This document shows positions 1 to 10,403 of a stretch of 64,000 bases of DNA, piece by piece. The number at the start of each line of letters is the position of its first letter. The stretch's first letter is position 1. This DNA is from Clostridium algifaecis. GTDB taxonomy: Bacteria; Bacillota; Clostridia; Clostridiales; Clostridiaceae. The translations under genes were made by a program, and so were the position numbers. The notes beneath the pieces are model-generated. The model had not been told where the DNA came from. It ran no database searches and saw only the letters and a list, made by a program, of their open reading frames with translations. Location of the stretch: contig NZ_JAGGLM010000006.1 in the NCBI RefSeq assembly GCF_017874415.1, forward strand, positions 62,001 through 126,000. Direction: 5' to 3'.

Positions 1-14
1 ATAATATATACCCA

Positions 15-1037
15 TCACTTAAGTACAGTTGAACCTCTTATTTCAAGTTTAGATTTTAAATAAATGCATATATTCTTTTCAGTTATTCCATCTTTTATCC
101 TGTCTAATAATATCTTTGCTGATTTCATTCCCATATCATAAGATGGTTGTGATATAGTAGTAATTCCTGGTGGTATAAGTGATGCCCAACCCCAATTGTC
201 ATATCCACAAATTCCTACATCTTCAGGTACTTTTAAGTCAAACTTATTTATAGATTGCAATACATTTAAGAGTACTACTCCATTAATAGCAAATATAACT
301 TTGCTCCCTTCATAATTATTTAAAAAGTCAAACAAATCAAGTTCTACATTTCCTGTGTTATTCCTGTCTACGGTGTATACATTAAAATTAGAACTATCAA
401 GTCTACTATTACAAACATCTAAAAATGCTCTTTCCCTTTCAATTCTTACGCTTATTTTATCTACATACTGCGTAAAAAGTGCTGCATTTTTAAAGCCAGA
501 ATCAATTAAATAATTTATAGTTTTAAATGTCATATCGTAGTTGTTACTAGTAACAGAATCAAAGATTTCATCATTTATAATTCTGTCCATAGTTACAACA
601 GGAACACCTTGATTAAGTATATCGATTAATAATTCTTCATTATGACCTGTTCCATTTACTATTAATCCATCGACATTCTGAGACATAAGAGAAAGAATAT
701 ATTCTCTCTCTTTATCTTTGTCATTATCTGAATTGGCTATTATAGTATTATAAGCATATTTTCTACATTCATCACTTATGCCCTTTATGAGCAGTGATGA
801 AAATGGATTAGTCAAATCTGCAATTATAATTCCTATAAGTTTACTTTTCTTGAGTTTTAAACTTCTAGCTACATTGTTAGGTTTGTAATTTAATTCATCT
901 ATTACCTTTTCAATGTTTTTTCTAGTTTTTTGTGACATAAATTCAAATTTCCCATTTAAATATCTAGAGATTGTTGACTTGGATACTCCTGCTTTTTCTG
1001 CTACATCATCAATTACAATTTTTTTCTCAGACTTCAT
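15..1037 (-). CDS. LacI-family transcriptional regulator
   Basis: DNA-binding repressor of the LacI/GalR family, cytoplasmic, probably sensing a sugar or uronate. The N-terminal helix-turn-helix reads IDDVAEKAGVSKSTISRYLN, followed by the hinge (NYKPNNVARSLK) and a periplasmic-binding-protein-like effector domain to the end. I start at ATG 1037 because an AGAGG ribosome binding site lies about 8 bases upstream; an in-frame ATG 22 codons earlier lacks one. It is the last gene of the minus-strand hexuronate run, behind the GH31 gene, so it most likely regulates this locus or the glycosidase part of it. A cre-like palindrome lies just upstream. The family is certain; the ligand is inferred from context only. 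Confidence 0.92.
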   Translation of the reverse strand: MKSEKKIVIDDVAEKAGVSKSTISRYLNGKFEFMSQKTRKNIEKVIDELNYKPNNVARSLKLKKSKLIGIIIADLTNPFSSLLIKGISDECRKYAYNTIIANSDNDKDKEREYILSLMSQNVDGLIVNGTGHNEELLIDILNQGVPVVTMDRIINDEIFDSVTSNNYDMTFKTINYLIDSGFKNAALFTQYVDKISVRIERERAFLDVCNSRLDSSNFNVYTVDRNNTGNVELDLFDFLNNYEGSKVIFAINGVVLLNVLQSINKFDLKVPEDVGICGYDNWGWASLIPPGITTISQPSYDMGMKSAKILLDRIKDGITEKNICIYLKSKLEIRGSTVLK

Positions 1038-1088
1038 ATATTTAACCTCTTTTAGAAACCGATTTACTAATATTATATTATCATGTAA

Positions 1089-1102
1089 GGTTAACGCTTT
1101 CA
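1089..1102 (-). promoter_or_regulatory. cre-like LacI/CcpA-type operator
   Basis: The minus strand reads TGAAAGCGTTAACC, which fits the catabolite-responsive element TGNAANCGNTNNCA at all but the last position. It lies 52 bases upstream of the LacI-family start. It could bind CcpA or be the autoregulatory operator of the LacI protein itself. Confidence 0.4.
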
Positions 1103-1237
1103 ATAGTTAATTCAATATTATCAAGTTAGTAATAATATTAATTGTAAACTTAAATAAGTCATCGCTTTATGATATACTGTTTTTATTAAAAAATACAGAA
1201 ATATCAATAAATGATGACTTAAACATACTTTTTGATT

Positions 1238-3727
1238 TTATATAGATATTAAATCTTTTACACTAAAGTTGATATTAATATCATAACTTTTATTTATATT
1301 TTTATACTTTATTTTAGCAATTTTTTGTTCTGCATCATAGAACCATCCTTCTTCAATTGCCTCAAATTCCTTTTCATCTAGGAACATAGACATCTTTTTA
1401 TTTTCTAAGCTTATCTGAACTGGTGCTACATCTTTGCATATTAAATCTATAGTCATTTTTTTAACTTGTTTATTATAATTTCCGTCTTTCTCAAATTTAA
1501 TTTTAACTCCATTATTCTTCTTTATAGATATTATTGTTTTTAAATATTCTTTGTTTTTGTAATTGTTGGTAATACCATCATCTTCATATAATACAAAGCT
1601 GGATTCCTGTGATGGCTCTATTATAAGTTTAAGTTTTTCTGCTGAATCATTATGAATATTCATTAAATCCTCACTAATTGGTATAATTGATCCACTTCTA
1701 AGGAACATAGGAATTGAATCTAATGTAACTTCAAATTCAATCGTTTGTCCTCCTTCATATACATGTTTTGTATTCCAATCAAACCAAGTAGCTCCTTCTG
1801 GTAAATATACTTTTCTTGTTTTTGCACCTTTTTCAAGGACATTGGCAACCAATATAAAATTTCCAAGCATAAAATCAAAACTTTCATTTAATAATTTTTT
1901 ATCATTTTGAAATTCATATATTAAAGGTCTCATAATTGGCGATCCACTTGCAGATGCTTCAAACAATAATGAATATAAATACGGTACCAATTTATACCTA
2001 AGCTTTATAGCATTTCTTATATATTTTGTATAGGATGGATACATCCATGGCTCTGTAACAGTATTATCAGTATTACACGAGTGTATAGAAAACCTTGGTT
2101 GAAATATTCCATTTTGAACCCATCTTACAAATAACTCAGGTTCAGGTGCAGGTCCGAAAAATCCTCCTATGTCGCATCCTTGGTTTGCTACTCCTGAAAG
2201 TCCCATCCCAAGTATTACAGGAATATTGAATTTCAAGCTCTTCCAACTTGTATTATTATCTCCTGCCCAAGTTTGAGCATAACGTTGAATTCCTGCAAAT
2301 CCAGCTCTATTTACTATATATGATCTTATATTTGGATAAACCTCTTCAACTGTTTCTTTTGCCATAAGTGCCATTAAATTTGGCATTATTGGTCTTAAAG
2401 CACTTACTTCTTTCTTAATACCCTCAAAGCAACAAATAGATTCTGATTTATTTATTTCATACTCATTGTTATCGTCCCATATAGATGTAATTCCACATGA
2501 AACCAAAGATTCTTTTAGATGCTTTTTCCAAAGTTCTCTTCCCTTAGGATTTGTAAAGTCTACAAAAGAAGCTTTTCCTCCCCAATATCTATCAGTTTGA
2601 GATTTTTCTTCTTTTTCATCCTTTATATAAGCTCCAGCCTCATCAAATTCCTTGTATAGTGGGTGAGAAGTTAACATACCCGGTTTTATATTAGGTGCTA
2701 GAGAAGCTCCTTTTTCTTTCATCTGCCTTACAAAATCCTTAGGGTCTTTGAATCTATCATAATTCCAGTTAAACACATATCTCTTACCATCTTCTCCAGT
2801 AGTATATCCTGATGATAAAAAGAAACCATCACAAGGAATTCCTTTTTCACTACATTTATCTAGAAATTGTAGAATAGCCTTATCTGAATCCTTCTCTAAT
2901 TCTGTGTAATACATTGTTGAGCCCATATATCCTAGAGAATATTTTGGAGGTAATTTAGTTTTTCCTGTTAAATCAGTATAATTTCTCACTACATCCTTTA
3001 TTTCAGGTCCATAGATAAAGAATATATCTAAATCCCCACCATCAGCACAAAAATAACTATACTTATTCCAGTATCCGCTTCTTTCACATCCCATATCAAA
3101 AGTAGAATCATAGGAATTGTTATAGAATATTCCACTAGCTATATTATTTTTACTATTAAATTTTATATAGAAAGGTATATGCTTATATAGTGGATCTGTA
3201 TATTCTGAATCATATCCTATAGTATCCACATTATGCATTCTCATTCTTCTCTTTTTCTTATTTAAGTATCCAGATTTTTCTCCAAATCCATAGAAATAGT
3301 CTGTATCTTCCATACATGAATAATGATAAAGCCTTCCTAAAGTGTCTTTTACATATGATCTTTCTTTTAGATCTGATTGTACTATATTGCCATTCTTATC
3401 TGTAATTTCTATAGCAAAAGGTTCTTTATAAATATTTATGTTTAATTTTTTAGTAGATAATTGAATATGTGTATCTAAATCTTTATATTCAGTACTAATT
3501 GCTTCTACTATTTTCCTTTCATTTTTCAGCAAATTATCCATTTTATCTTTCCATGCAGTCATAACTAAAGCATATGATGCTTCTTCCTGAAATTCTTCAT
3601 CAAAAGTACAACGAATTCTTACAATTTCATCATTTAATAATATAATTCTATATTTAGCTGCATTTGTATCAATATCTAAATAATTATCGTAGTTTTTTAT
3701 ATTCAAAATCTTATTACTTATTTTCAT
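1238..3727 (-). CDS. Glycoside hydrolase family 31 alpha-glycosidase
   Basis: Retaining alpha-glycosidase of family GH31, 829 residues, no signal peptide, so probably intracellular. The order is an N-terminal galactose-mutarotase-like beta-sandwich (to about residue 250), a TIM barrel and C-terminal beta domains. The nucleophile motif WDDNNE gives Asp419, matching the family's WxDMNE. The acid/base motif WAGDN gives Asp490. The start has a GGAGG site. The gene lies 75 bases downstream of a GPH symporter and upstream of the LacI gene, inside the hexuronate run. This suggests it trims an imported alpha-linked oligosaccharide that yields a uronic acid or accompanying sugar. Alpha-xylosidase and alpha-glucosidase activities are also possible; substrate cannot be read from sequence. 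Confidence 0.9.
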   Translation of the reverse strand: MKISNKILNIKNYDNYLDIDTNAAKYRIILLNDEIVRIRCTFDEEFQEEASYALVMTAWKDKMDNLLKNERKIVEAISTEYKDLDTHIQLSTKKLNINIYKEPFAIEITDKNGNIVQSDLKERSYVKDTLGRLYHYSCMEDTDYFYGFGEKSGYLNKKKRRMRMHNVDTIGYDSEYTDPLYKHIPFYIKFNSKNNIASGIFYNNSYDSTFDMGCERSGYWNKYSYFCADGGDLDIFFIYGPEIKDVVRNYTDLTGKTKLPPKYSLGYMGSTMYYTELEKDSDKAILQFLDKCSEKGIPCDGFFLSSGYTTGEDGKRYVFNWNYDRFKDPKDFVRQMKEKGASLAPNIKPGMLTSHPLYKEFDEAGAYIKDEKEEKSQTDRYWGGKASFVDFTNPKGRELWKKHLKESLVSCGITSIWDDNNEYEINKSESICCFEGIKKEVSALRPIMPNLMALMAKETVEEVYPNIRSYIVNRAGFAGIQRYAQTWAGDNNTSWKSLKFNIPVILGMGLSGVANQGCDIGGFFGPAPEPELFVRWVQNGIFQPRFSIHSCNTDNTVTEPWMYPSYTKYIRNAIKLRYKLVPYLYSLLFEASASGSPIMRPLIYEFQNDKKLLNESFDFMLGNFILVANVLEKGAKTRKVYLPEGATWFDWNTKHVYEGGQTIEFEVTLDSIPMFLRSGSIIPISEDLMNIHNDSAEKLKLIIEPSQESSFVLYEDDGITNNYKNKEYLKTIISIKKNNGVKIKFEKDGNYNKQVKKMTIDLICKDVAPVQISLENKKMSMFLDEKEFEAIEEGWFYDAEQKIAKIKYKNINKSYDININFSVKDLISI

Positions 3728-3802
3728 TTGATTTATTCCTCCATAAAGTTAATAAAATTTCTTTAACTTATTTTTACATAAATCCTATAATTGATTCAAA
3801 AA

Positions 3803-5173
3803 TTATCTCATAACTTTTGAGCTCTTTCTTTCTTCTAGTTCTACTAATATTTGCTTATATTTTTCATCAGTTAAATCATATAAGAATATAAATGCTAAAA
3901 TAGCTATTCCTGCTCCAATAGCTGGAACTAAGAGCATTAATGATTTTAGTCCAGATAATGTTCTTGCTGTTTGCTGAACATTTGGAACATATCCTATTAT
4001 AGTTAAAACTACTCCTGGAATAAACCCTGCTAAAGCCTGTGCAACTTTTCTTCCGAAACTATAAGTAGAATAAATAATACCTTCTGTTCTCTCTCCAGTT
4101 TTCCATTCTCCATATTCAATAGCATCTGATATAAATGCCCAGTTTAAACCATTCATAAAAGCTGTTCCAAACCAAGCAATAGCTGAAAGTATCATAAATG
4201 TAGTTACACTTCCTGGAAGTAAATAATTTATTAGATCAGCACCTACCCATATAAATAGTCCAAGTAAATAAGTAGCTTTCTTTCCAATTTTCTTTACAAC
4301 AAATGGCATTATTGCAACACCTATTAAAGAACATCCTATACTTACAAAGTTTAAAGTTGCTGTTAATTTTGGATTCCCGAGATTATATTGAGCATAGTAC
4401 ACCATCATTGCTATTTTAAGGTTGTAACAAGATATTGTTAATAAACTCATTAAATTCAATACCATTAATGGTTTATTTGAACAAAGTGCTTTAAAAATCA
4501 TACTTAAAGATTCTTTTTTCTTATCTGGATTATTAACTATAATATGTTCTTTAGTATTCTTATAACAAATTATATGAAATATTACACCTATAAGTGCCAT
4601 TAAACCCATAGTTACTGGATAACCTATTTTAGGGTCTGAAAACTTTAAAATTATAGGTATTACAGTTATTCCTGTTATTAATAAAGCTATTGAAGATCCC
4701 GCTTGTCTAAAAGAAGCTAATTGAGTTCTTTCTACTGGGTCTTGAGTCATCGAAGCTGCTAACGAACCATATGGAATATTTATACAAGAATATGCTAATC
4801 CAAATATCATATATGTTATATATGCATAGGCTATTTTAGCACCCATTGATATATTAGGGGCTAAAAATGTTAAAACTGTAGCAATAGCAAGTGGTACAGT
4901 AGCAAAAAGAATAAATGGTCTAAATTTGCCTCTTTTTCCTATATTTTTTCTTGAATCCACAGCAGTTCCGACAGTTGTATCTGCAAAAGCATCAAATATT
5001 TTTGATATTAAGAAAACACTTCCTCCAACAGCACCTGGAATTCTTAATACATCAGTATAAAATTTTAGAAGATATGATTGACCTAAGTCAAACATAAAGC
5101 CATTTCCTAAATCTCCAAAACCATACGAAATTTTTTCTTTTAAGGTTAATTTATGTTTTGTTTTATTTTCCAT
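3803..5173 (-). CDS. GPH-family (glycoside-pentoside-hexuronide) cation symporter
   Basis: Major-facilitator-type symporter of the GPH family, 456 residues with about twelve hydrophobic segments, in the cell membrane. The N-terminus (KEKISYGFGDLGNGFMFDLG) and the segment DAFADTTVGTAVDSRKNIGK are typical of the family and contain the conserved acidic residues of the cation site. It lies between uxaC and the GH31 gene, so the likely cargo is a hexuronide or a glucuronate-containing oligosaccharide taken up with Na+ or H+. The start is preceded by an AGGG site. Family assignment is firm; substrate is inferred from neighbours. Confidence 0.88.
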   Translation of the reverse strand: MENKTKHKLTLKEKISYGFGDLGNGFMFDLGQSYLLKFYTDVLRIPGAVGGSVFLISKIFDAFADTTVGTAVDSRKNIGKRGKFRPFILFATVPLAIATVLTFLAPNISMGAKIAYAYITYMIFGLAYSCINIPYGSLAASMTQDPVERTQLASFRQAGSSIALLITGITVIPIILKFSDPKIGYPVTMGLMALIGVIFHIICYKNTKEHIIVNNPDKKKESLSMIFKALCSNKPLMVLNLMSLLTISCYNLKIAMMVYYAQYNLGNPKLTATLNFVSIGCSLIGVAIMPFVVKKIGKKATYLLGLFIWVGADLINYLLPGSVTTFMILSAIAWFGTAFMNGLNWAFISDAIEYGEWKTGERTEGIIYSTYSFGRKVAQALAGFIPGVVLTIIGYVPNVQQTARTLSGLKSLMLLVPAIGAGIAILAFIFLYDLTDEKYKQILVELEERKSSKVMR

Positions 5174-5223
5174 ATCGTTTCCCTCTTTCTTTAATATAAT
5201 AACTTTTTATAATAATTTTTTAG

Positions 5224-6624
5224 TTAAAATTTGAAATATTTTTTTGCATTGTTATAGCATATTCCTTTAATTACATTTTCTAATAATTCCATGTCTTCCG
5301 GTACTTCTCCATTTTCAACTAACTCTCCAATTAAATTACAAACTATTCTTCTAAAATATTCATGTCTTGTATATGATAAGAAGCTTCTAGAATCTGTAAG
5401 CATTCCTACAAATCTACTTATCAAACCTGCATTGGCTAAATCTTTCATTTGGCTAATCATTCCATCCTTGTTGTCATTAAACCACCAAGCTGCTCCAAAC
5501 TGAATTTTTCCTGGAATACAATCTCCTTGAAAGTTTCCTATCATCGTGCTAAGTATGTAATTATCATTAGGATTCAACGAGTATAATATAGTTTTAGGAA
5601 GAGCATTTTCCACTTCTAAAGAATCTAAAATTCTTGAAAGTTGATAAGCTATACTTCCATCTCTAATAGAATCAAATCCAGCATCTGCTCCTAACTTTTC
5701 AAACATTCTTGTATTATTATTTCTAATAGCTTGCATATGAAGCTGCATTGTCCATCCTAATTTAGAGTAAATTTTGCCCATAAATTTCAATGTATAAGTC
5801 TTATATTTATTTTCTTCTTCTAGGCTTACATTTTTACCATTTATAGCTTTTGCAAAGATGTCATCTATTTCTTCTTTTGAAGTTTTTTCATATACTACTG
5901 TATTTAACCCATGGTCTGCTATTCTTCCTCCTACAGAATCAAAGAACTTTATTCTTGATTCGATTGCATCTAAAAATTCATCATAGTTAGAAATATTTAT
6001 TTTGGATACTTGTCCAAGTTTCTTTACCCATAGAATAAAATTACTTGAGTTTATCTCCATTCCCTTATCTAGTCTAAAAGTAGGGAGAACCTTTACATCA
6101 AAATTCTTATCTTCCTTAATTTTTATATGATATTCTAATGTATCAGTTGGATCATCTGTTGTGCATATAGTTTCAACATTTGATTTTTTTATTAATTCCC
6201 TAGCTCTAAAATCGTCTTCATTAAGTAGTGCATTCGCCTTTTCCCAGATTGCTGGTGCAGTTTTCTCATTTAAGACATCATATATTCCAAAAAATCTTTG
6301 AAGTTCAAGATGTGTCCAGTTATAAAGTGGGTTCCCTATAGTCATAGGTATAGTTTTTGCCCATGCCATAAATTTATCATAATCGCTTGCATTTCCAGTA
6401 ATATATTTTTCATCTATACCATTGATTCTCATTGCCCTCCATTTATAATGATCACCATAGAGCCAAGCCTCAGTAATATTTTTAAATTTTTTATTCTCAT
6501 AAATTTCCTTTGGATCTATGTGACAGTGATAATCTATAATAGGCATATTTTTTGCATAGTCATGGTATAACTTTACTGCCACATTATTTTGCAATAAAAA
6601 ATTTTCATCCATAAATTTTTTCAA
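5224..6624 (-). CDS. uxaC: Glucuronate isomerase (uronate isomerase)
   Basis: Converts D-glucuronate to D-fructuronate and D-galacturonate to D-tagaturonate, the first step of hexuronate breakdown. The protein is about 466 residues, the usual length. It shows the amidohydrolase-like metal motif PIIDYHCHIDP near residue 40, and family blocks such as LPTFRLDKGM, GWTMQLHMQAIRNNNTRMF and FVGMLTDSRSFLSYTRHEYF. I choose the TTG start at 6624 (reading MKKFMDENFLLQN) because this is the typical UxaC N-terminus and an AGG-type site precedes it; ATG 6612 is an alternative. It lies downstream of uxuB with a large perfect hairpin in the gap. Confidence 0.95.
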   Translation of the reverse strand: MKKFMDENFLLQNNVAVKLYHDYAKNMPIIDYHCHIDPKEIYENKKFKNITEAWLYGDHYKWRAMRINGIDEKYITGNASDYDKFMAWAKTIPMTIGNPLYNWTHLELQRFFGIYDVLNEKTAPAIWEKANALLNEDDFRARELIKKSNVETICTTDDPTDTLEYHIKIKEDKNFDVKVLPTFRLDKGMEINSSNFILWVKKLGQVSKINISNYDEFLDAIESRIKFFDSVGGRIADHGLNTVVYEKTSKEEIDDIFAKAINGKNVSLEEENKYKTYTLKFMGKIYSKLGWTMQLHMQAIRNNNTRMFEKLGADAGFDSIRDGSIAYQLSRILDSLEVENALPKTILYSLNPNDNYILSTMIGNFQGDCIPGKIQFGAAWWFNDNKDGMISQMKDLANAGLISRFVGMLTDSRSFLSYTRHEYFRRIVCNLIGELVENGEVPEDMELLENVIKGICYNNAKKYFKF

Positions 6625-6732
6625 TATAATCATCCTGCTTTCAAAATAAAATTTTTGCAAACTGTAAAGTTGTTAAATAATGTAATATGTGTTATATTAT
6701 TTTTGTATATTTTCTTTAGGCGTTTTTGCTAT

Positions 6733-6768
6733 TCTTTATCATGTTATGGGCAAATAACATGATAAAGA
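6733..6768. other. Perfect 15-bp inverted repeat between uxuB and uxaC
   Basis: Arms TCTTTATCATGTTAT and its exact complement are separated by the six bases gggcaa. No T-run follows on the minus strand, so it is not an ordinary terminator. It may be an mRNA-stabilising or processing stem-loop that sets relative expression of uxuB and uxaC, or an operator for a local regulator. Confidence 0.6.
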
Positions 6769-6811
6769 TAAAATAACAAAAATGTCTACTTTTTATATAA
6801 ATCTAATTTCA

Positions 6812-8428
6812 TTAACAATTCAAATATTTTTTGAGTGTATTTCTAACTGCATCTACTCCTGCAATCATTTCAGCAAAATAATTCTCAATCTTTTCTCCAA
6901 GTCCAACTTCATAAAGATCTGAACCAAATATGTCTTTATTTGAAAGTATTGGTCTTAAAGTTCCTTTCTTGTATTCCGTTCCGACTTTTACTTCAGATAA
7001 ATACTTTTCTAAAGTTTTTAAAAGTGGATCTGAACTAACTTCAAATTTTTCACCATTATCATCTATTCCAAGCATATATCTACACCATCCTGCTATAGCA
7101 AGTGGTATATATTTAAGTGATTTTACATCTAAATCTTCTCTTTTTACATATTCTTTAATTGTTTCTCCAAATCTTATTCCAACTTTCTGTGATGTGTCTG
7201 TTGCTATTCTCTGTGGTGTATCAGGAATATATGAATTTGGCAATCTTACACCTATAACTTCTTTTATAAAATCTTTTGGATCAAGTATTCCAGGGTTAGT
7301 AACTACCGGCATGCCTTCCTCATATCCTATTTTATTTATAAGTTTTACTATACAATCATCCTTCATTTCATCTGCAATAAGATTATATCCGAGTACACAT
7401 CCAAATACAGACATAGCTGTATGAAGTGGGTTTAGGCATGTACATACTTTCATTCTTTCAACTTTTTCTACAGTTTCTCTATTTGTAAAATATACTCCAG
7501 CTTCATCAAGTGCTATACGCCCATTTGGAAAACTATCTTCAATAACAAGATATTCTGGTCTTTCAGCATTTACAAATGGTGCTATATAAGTATTTTTGCC
7601 TGTTATGATAGGATCGATATCACTTAATCCAATTGAATTAAGTGACTCTTTAACTTTACTTGATGGTCTTGGAGTAATCTTATCTATCATGCTCCATGGA
7701 AATGTAACTTTATCTTCATTATTTATATAACTAACAAACTCTTTTTCAACTAATTTATTTTTAGCCCATTCATTTGCAATTGTATTGATGGAATTATATA
7801 GTTTTTCTCCATTATGTGAGCAGTTATCCATACTGACTACTGCAATTGGAAGCTCTCCTGCTTTAAATCTTGTATATAAAAGTGATGCAACTTTAGCCAT
7901 GACATTACTTGGCTTAATTAAACCATTTTTAATATCATTTTTTACTTCACCTGTAAATTCTCCAGATAAACTTTTTAAGTTGTATCCCTTTTCAGTTATG
8001 GTGAAACTTACCATCTTAAGTGAAGGCTTTGAAAATATCGTATTCAATCTTTTCCAGTTTTCTTCCCTTTCTGTATCTGCAGCAATACTCTCTCCGATAC
8101 TTGCAATAACAGTATTATCTAATTTTCCATCAGGGTTCATAATTACCTGCAAACTCAAGTTATCATATGGTGTATATATTTTATCTATAATTTCATAATC
8201 ATAGGTCTCCACAGCTGTAATTCCAGTTTCGGCTTTGCCTGAATTTAAAAGTTTCTGTTGAAGTCCTGCTATAAATCCTCTGAATATATTTCCTGAGCCA
8301 AAATGTACCCATGTTGGGTTTTCAATAGTTTTTTTGCACATTTCATTATAATCAAATTCAGGTAAACTTATATTTGCTTTACTCCATTCATCCTTTTTCT
8401 TTATATTTTCTTTATTTAAATTTAACAT
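6812..8428 (-). CDS. uxuB: Fructuronate reductase (D-mannonate oxidoreductase)
   Basis: NADH-dependent reduction of D-fructuronate to D-mannonate, second step of the glucuronate branch. The 538-residue protein belongs to the mannitol dehydrogenase family. The N-terminal Rossmann segment reads WVHFGSGNIFRGFIAGLQQ, and the catalytic region contains SMDNCSHNGEKL and the block FPWSMIDKITPRP. It is 12 bases downstream of uxuA, so the two are translated from one mRNA. UxaB (tagaturonate reductase) is a relative, but pairing with UxuA favours UxuB. Confidence 0.92.
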   Translation of the reverse strand: MLNLNKENIKKKDEWSKANISLPEFDYNEMCKKTIENPTWVHFGSGNIFRGFIAGLQQKLLNSGKAETGITAVETYDYEIIDKIYTPYDNLSLQVIMNPDGKLDNTVIASIGESIAADTEREENWKRLNTIFSKPSLKMVSFTITEKGYNLKSLSGEFTGEVKNDIKNGLIKPSNVMAKVASLLYTRFKAGELPIAVVSMDNCSHNGEKLYNSINTIANEWAKNKLVEKEFVSYINNEDKVTFPWSMIDKITPRPSSKVKESLNSIGLSDIDPIITGKNTYIAPFVNAERPEYLVIEDSFPNGRIALDEAGVYFTNRETVEKVERMKVCTCLNPLHTAMSVFGCVLGYNLIADEMKDDCIVKLINKIGYEEGMPVVTNPGILDPKDFIKEVIGVRLPNSYIPDTPQRIATDTSQKVGIRFGETIKEYVKREDLDVKSLKYIPLAIAGWCRYMLGIDDNGEKFEVSSDPLLKTLEKYLSEVKVGTEYKKGTLRPILSNKDIFGSDLYEVGLGEKIENYFAEMIAGVDAVRNTLKKYLNC

Positions 8429-8440
8429 ATAACTCCACCT

Positions 8441-9490
8441 CTATTTTTTATCTTCCTTTTCAAGGGTTTCCCATATTCCATTTAAATAAACAGCTCCAAG
8501 AGCTCTGTCATAAAGCCCATAACCAGGTCTTCCTGTTTCTCCCCATATCATTCGTCCATGATCCGGTCTCATTGGTCCATCAAATCCTATATCATGATAA
8601 GCCTTCATAATTTCATACATGTCAAGCGAACCATCTTCACTTCTATGTCCTGCTTCTTCAAAGCTTTTATATCCTGTAATTTTAATATTTCTTGTATGAG
8701 CAAAGTGTATTCTTCCCATGCTTCCAAAGTAACGTATCATATCTGGTATATCATTATTAGGATCTGGTCCAAGTGAACCTGAGCAAAGTGTTATTCCATT
8801 ATTAGGACTATCAACTAAATGTACAAACCTATCAAGATTTTTCTTGCTTGTTATTATTCTTGGTAGTCCAAATATTGGCCAAGGTGGATCATCGGGATGT
8901 ATTGCCATTTTAATATCTACCTCTTCTGCAACAGGAATAATTCTTTCCAAGAAATATTTCAAGTTATTCCATAAATCCTCTTCGCTAATATTTTTATATT
9001 GATTTAATAAATCCTTTAGACCTTCTTTTGTATAACTTTCATCCCATCCTGGAAGTGATAACTCTCCATTTAAAGGATCCATTTTATCTACAGTTTCTTT
9101 CTTATATATAAGTGCTTTAGAACCATCTTTTAATTCATAATTTAAATTGGATCTTGTCCAATCAAATACTGGCATAAAATTATAGCATACTACTTTTATA
9201 CCTGCCTTTGATAAGTTTCTTAAGTTATCACAGTAATTAGCTATAAGTTTATCCCTTGTCTTAAGTCCCATTTTTATATCTTCATGAACCGGAACACTTT
9301 CAATTGTTTTTAAAGTTAACCCATGATCTTCTACTTTCTTTTTTAGTGCTAATATTTTTTCCATAGGCCAAACTTCACCTACTGGTACGTCGTATATTGC
9401 CGATACAACACCAGTTACTCCAGGTATTTGTCTTATTTGATTAAGAGTAACTTTGTCATCATCACCATACCATCTAAATGTCATTTCCAT
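8441..9490 (-). CDS. uxuA: Mannonate dehydratase
   Basis: Dehydrates D-mannonate to 2-keto-3-deoxy-D-gluconate (KDG). The 349-residue protein matches the xylose-isomerase-like TIM-barrel UxuA family, starting [20 protein letters not shown]. Conserved metal-site blocks are visible: [32 protein letters not shown] and MRPDHGRM. It is the first gene of the catabolic run, behind a promoter overlapped by a GntR-type operator. KDG made here must be phosphorylated by KDG kinase, which is not in the window, before Eda can cleave it. Confidence 0.95.
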   Translation of the reverse strand: MEMTFRWYGDDDKVTLNQIRQIPGVTGVVSAIYDVPVGEVWPMEKILALKKKVEDHGLTLKTIESVPVHEDIKMGLKTRDKLIANYCDNLRNLSKAGIKVVCYNFMPVFDWTRSNLNYELKDGSKALIYKKETVDKMDPLNGELSLPGWDESYTKEGLKDLLNQYKNISEEDLWNNLKYFLERIIPVAEEVDIKMAIHPDDPPWPIFGLPRIITSKKNLDRFVHLVDSPNNGITLCSGSLGPDPNNDIPDMIRYFGSMGRIHFAHTRNIKITGYKSFEEAGHRSEDGSLDMYEIMKAYHDIGFDGPMRPDHGRMIWGETGRPGYGLYDRALGAVYLNGIWETLEKEDKK

Positions 9491-9565
9491 GTTAAATATC
9501 TCCTTTCATGTCAAATTTCATATTATACTATATTTCAGAATATTTAAATTGTAAATGTTTTTATT

Positions 9566-9606
9566 TTGTATACTTGTATACTAGCATACAAAATAAAAAT
9601 AGTCAA
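9566..9606 (-). promoter_or_regulatory. uxuA promoter with overlapping GntR operator
   Basis: On the minus strand TTGACT (9601-9606) and TAGTAT (9578-9583) are separated by 17 bases, a good sigma-A promoter. The -10 box lies inside the palindrome TGTATACTAGCATACA (9575-9590), flanked by a further GTATAC. The same TATACTAGTATA core occurs upstream of gntR, so the GntR protein probably represses both. Confidence 0.7.
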
Positions 9607-9662
9607 TAGTGATAATTTTTATTTTTTAAGTATAAATTATAAACTATCACTATAAAATTTAT

Positions 9663-10352
9663 TTACTCTTTAAAATAGTCCTTATATTCAGAATCAGTAT
9701 TAAAAATATATTTCCAGCCTTTTCTAGGCTTTTCAAGATGATCTGTTACAAGTGACTGAGCATTTTCAAAGTCATTATTTTTTATAACTTCAACAAACTT
9801 TTCATGCTGCTCTATAGTAATTGAATTTGAATATTTAATTTCAGCTATTAATCGTAATCTATTATAATGTGTACTTATCTTCAATATTCCATTCCAAACC
9901 TCTTCTAGATTAACACCAGAAAATATTATACCATGAAATTCAATATCTAATTTATGAAATTCTATTTCACGTTTCTGTTTTCCAGCTATAAGCCTTTGAG
10001 ACATCAAACTTTTTTCAAGTTCAATTAATTTATCTTCAGGAAATTTAGTACATGCAAGTTTCATAGCTTCTTTTTCAAGATGATATCTCATAAAAAAAGC
10101 TTCTTCAACAAGTCTTCTATCTATTAACGATACATAAGTCCCAATTTGAGGCTTTACCTCAATAAGATGTTCCTCTTTTAATTTCATTAATACTTCACGA
10201 ATAGGAGTTCTTGAAATACCTAATTCTTGTGCTAACTCAGTTTCACTAATGCTCTGCCCCGGTTTAAGTTCAAGAGACATAATATTATCTTTTAAAACTC
10301 TGTATGCATATTCCTTTCCATTTTCTCTGTCTAATCTCTTTGGTAAATACAT
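9663..10352 (-). CDS. GntR-family (FadR subfamily) regulator of hexuronate genes
   Basis: Winged-helix repressor with an all-helical FCD ligand domain, about 229 residues. The DNA-binding domain contains SISETELAQELGISRTPIRE (about residues 35-55) and the FCD domain follows. It resembles UxuR/ExuR regulators that respond to hexuronates. The start at ATG 10352 is chosen for its GAGGAG site 8 bases upstream; a TTG nine codons earlier has none. Its own upstream region and the uxuA promoter both carry the TATACTAGTATA palindrome, implying autoregulation and control of the uxu run. Confidence 0.88.
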   Translation of the reverse strand: MYLPKRLDRENGKEYAYRVLKDNIMSLELKPGQSISETELAQELGISRTPIREVLMKLKEEHLIEVKPQIGTYVSLIDRRLVEEAFFMRYHLEKEAMKLACTKFPEDKLIELEKSLMSQRLIAGKQKREIEFHKLDIEFHGIIFSGVNLEEVWNGILKISTHYNRLRLIAEIKYSNSITIEQHEKFVEVIKNNDFENAQSLVTDHLEKPRKGWKYIFNTDSEYKDYFKE

Positions 10353-10403
10353 TCTTAGCACTCCTCTAACAAAAATCAATATTATGCTTTATTATTTAAA
10401 GCT

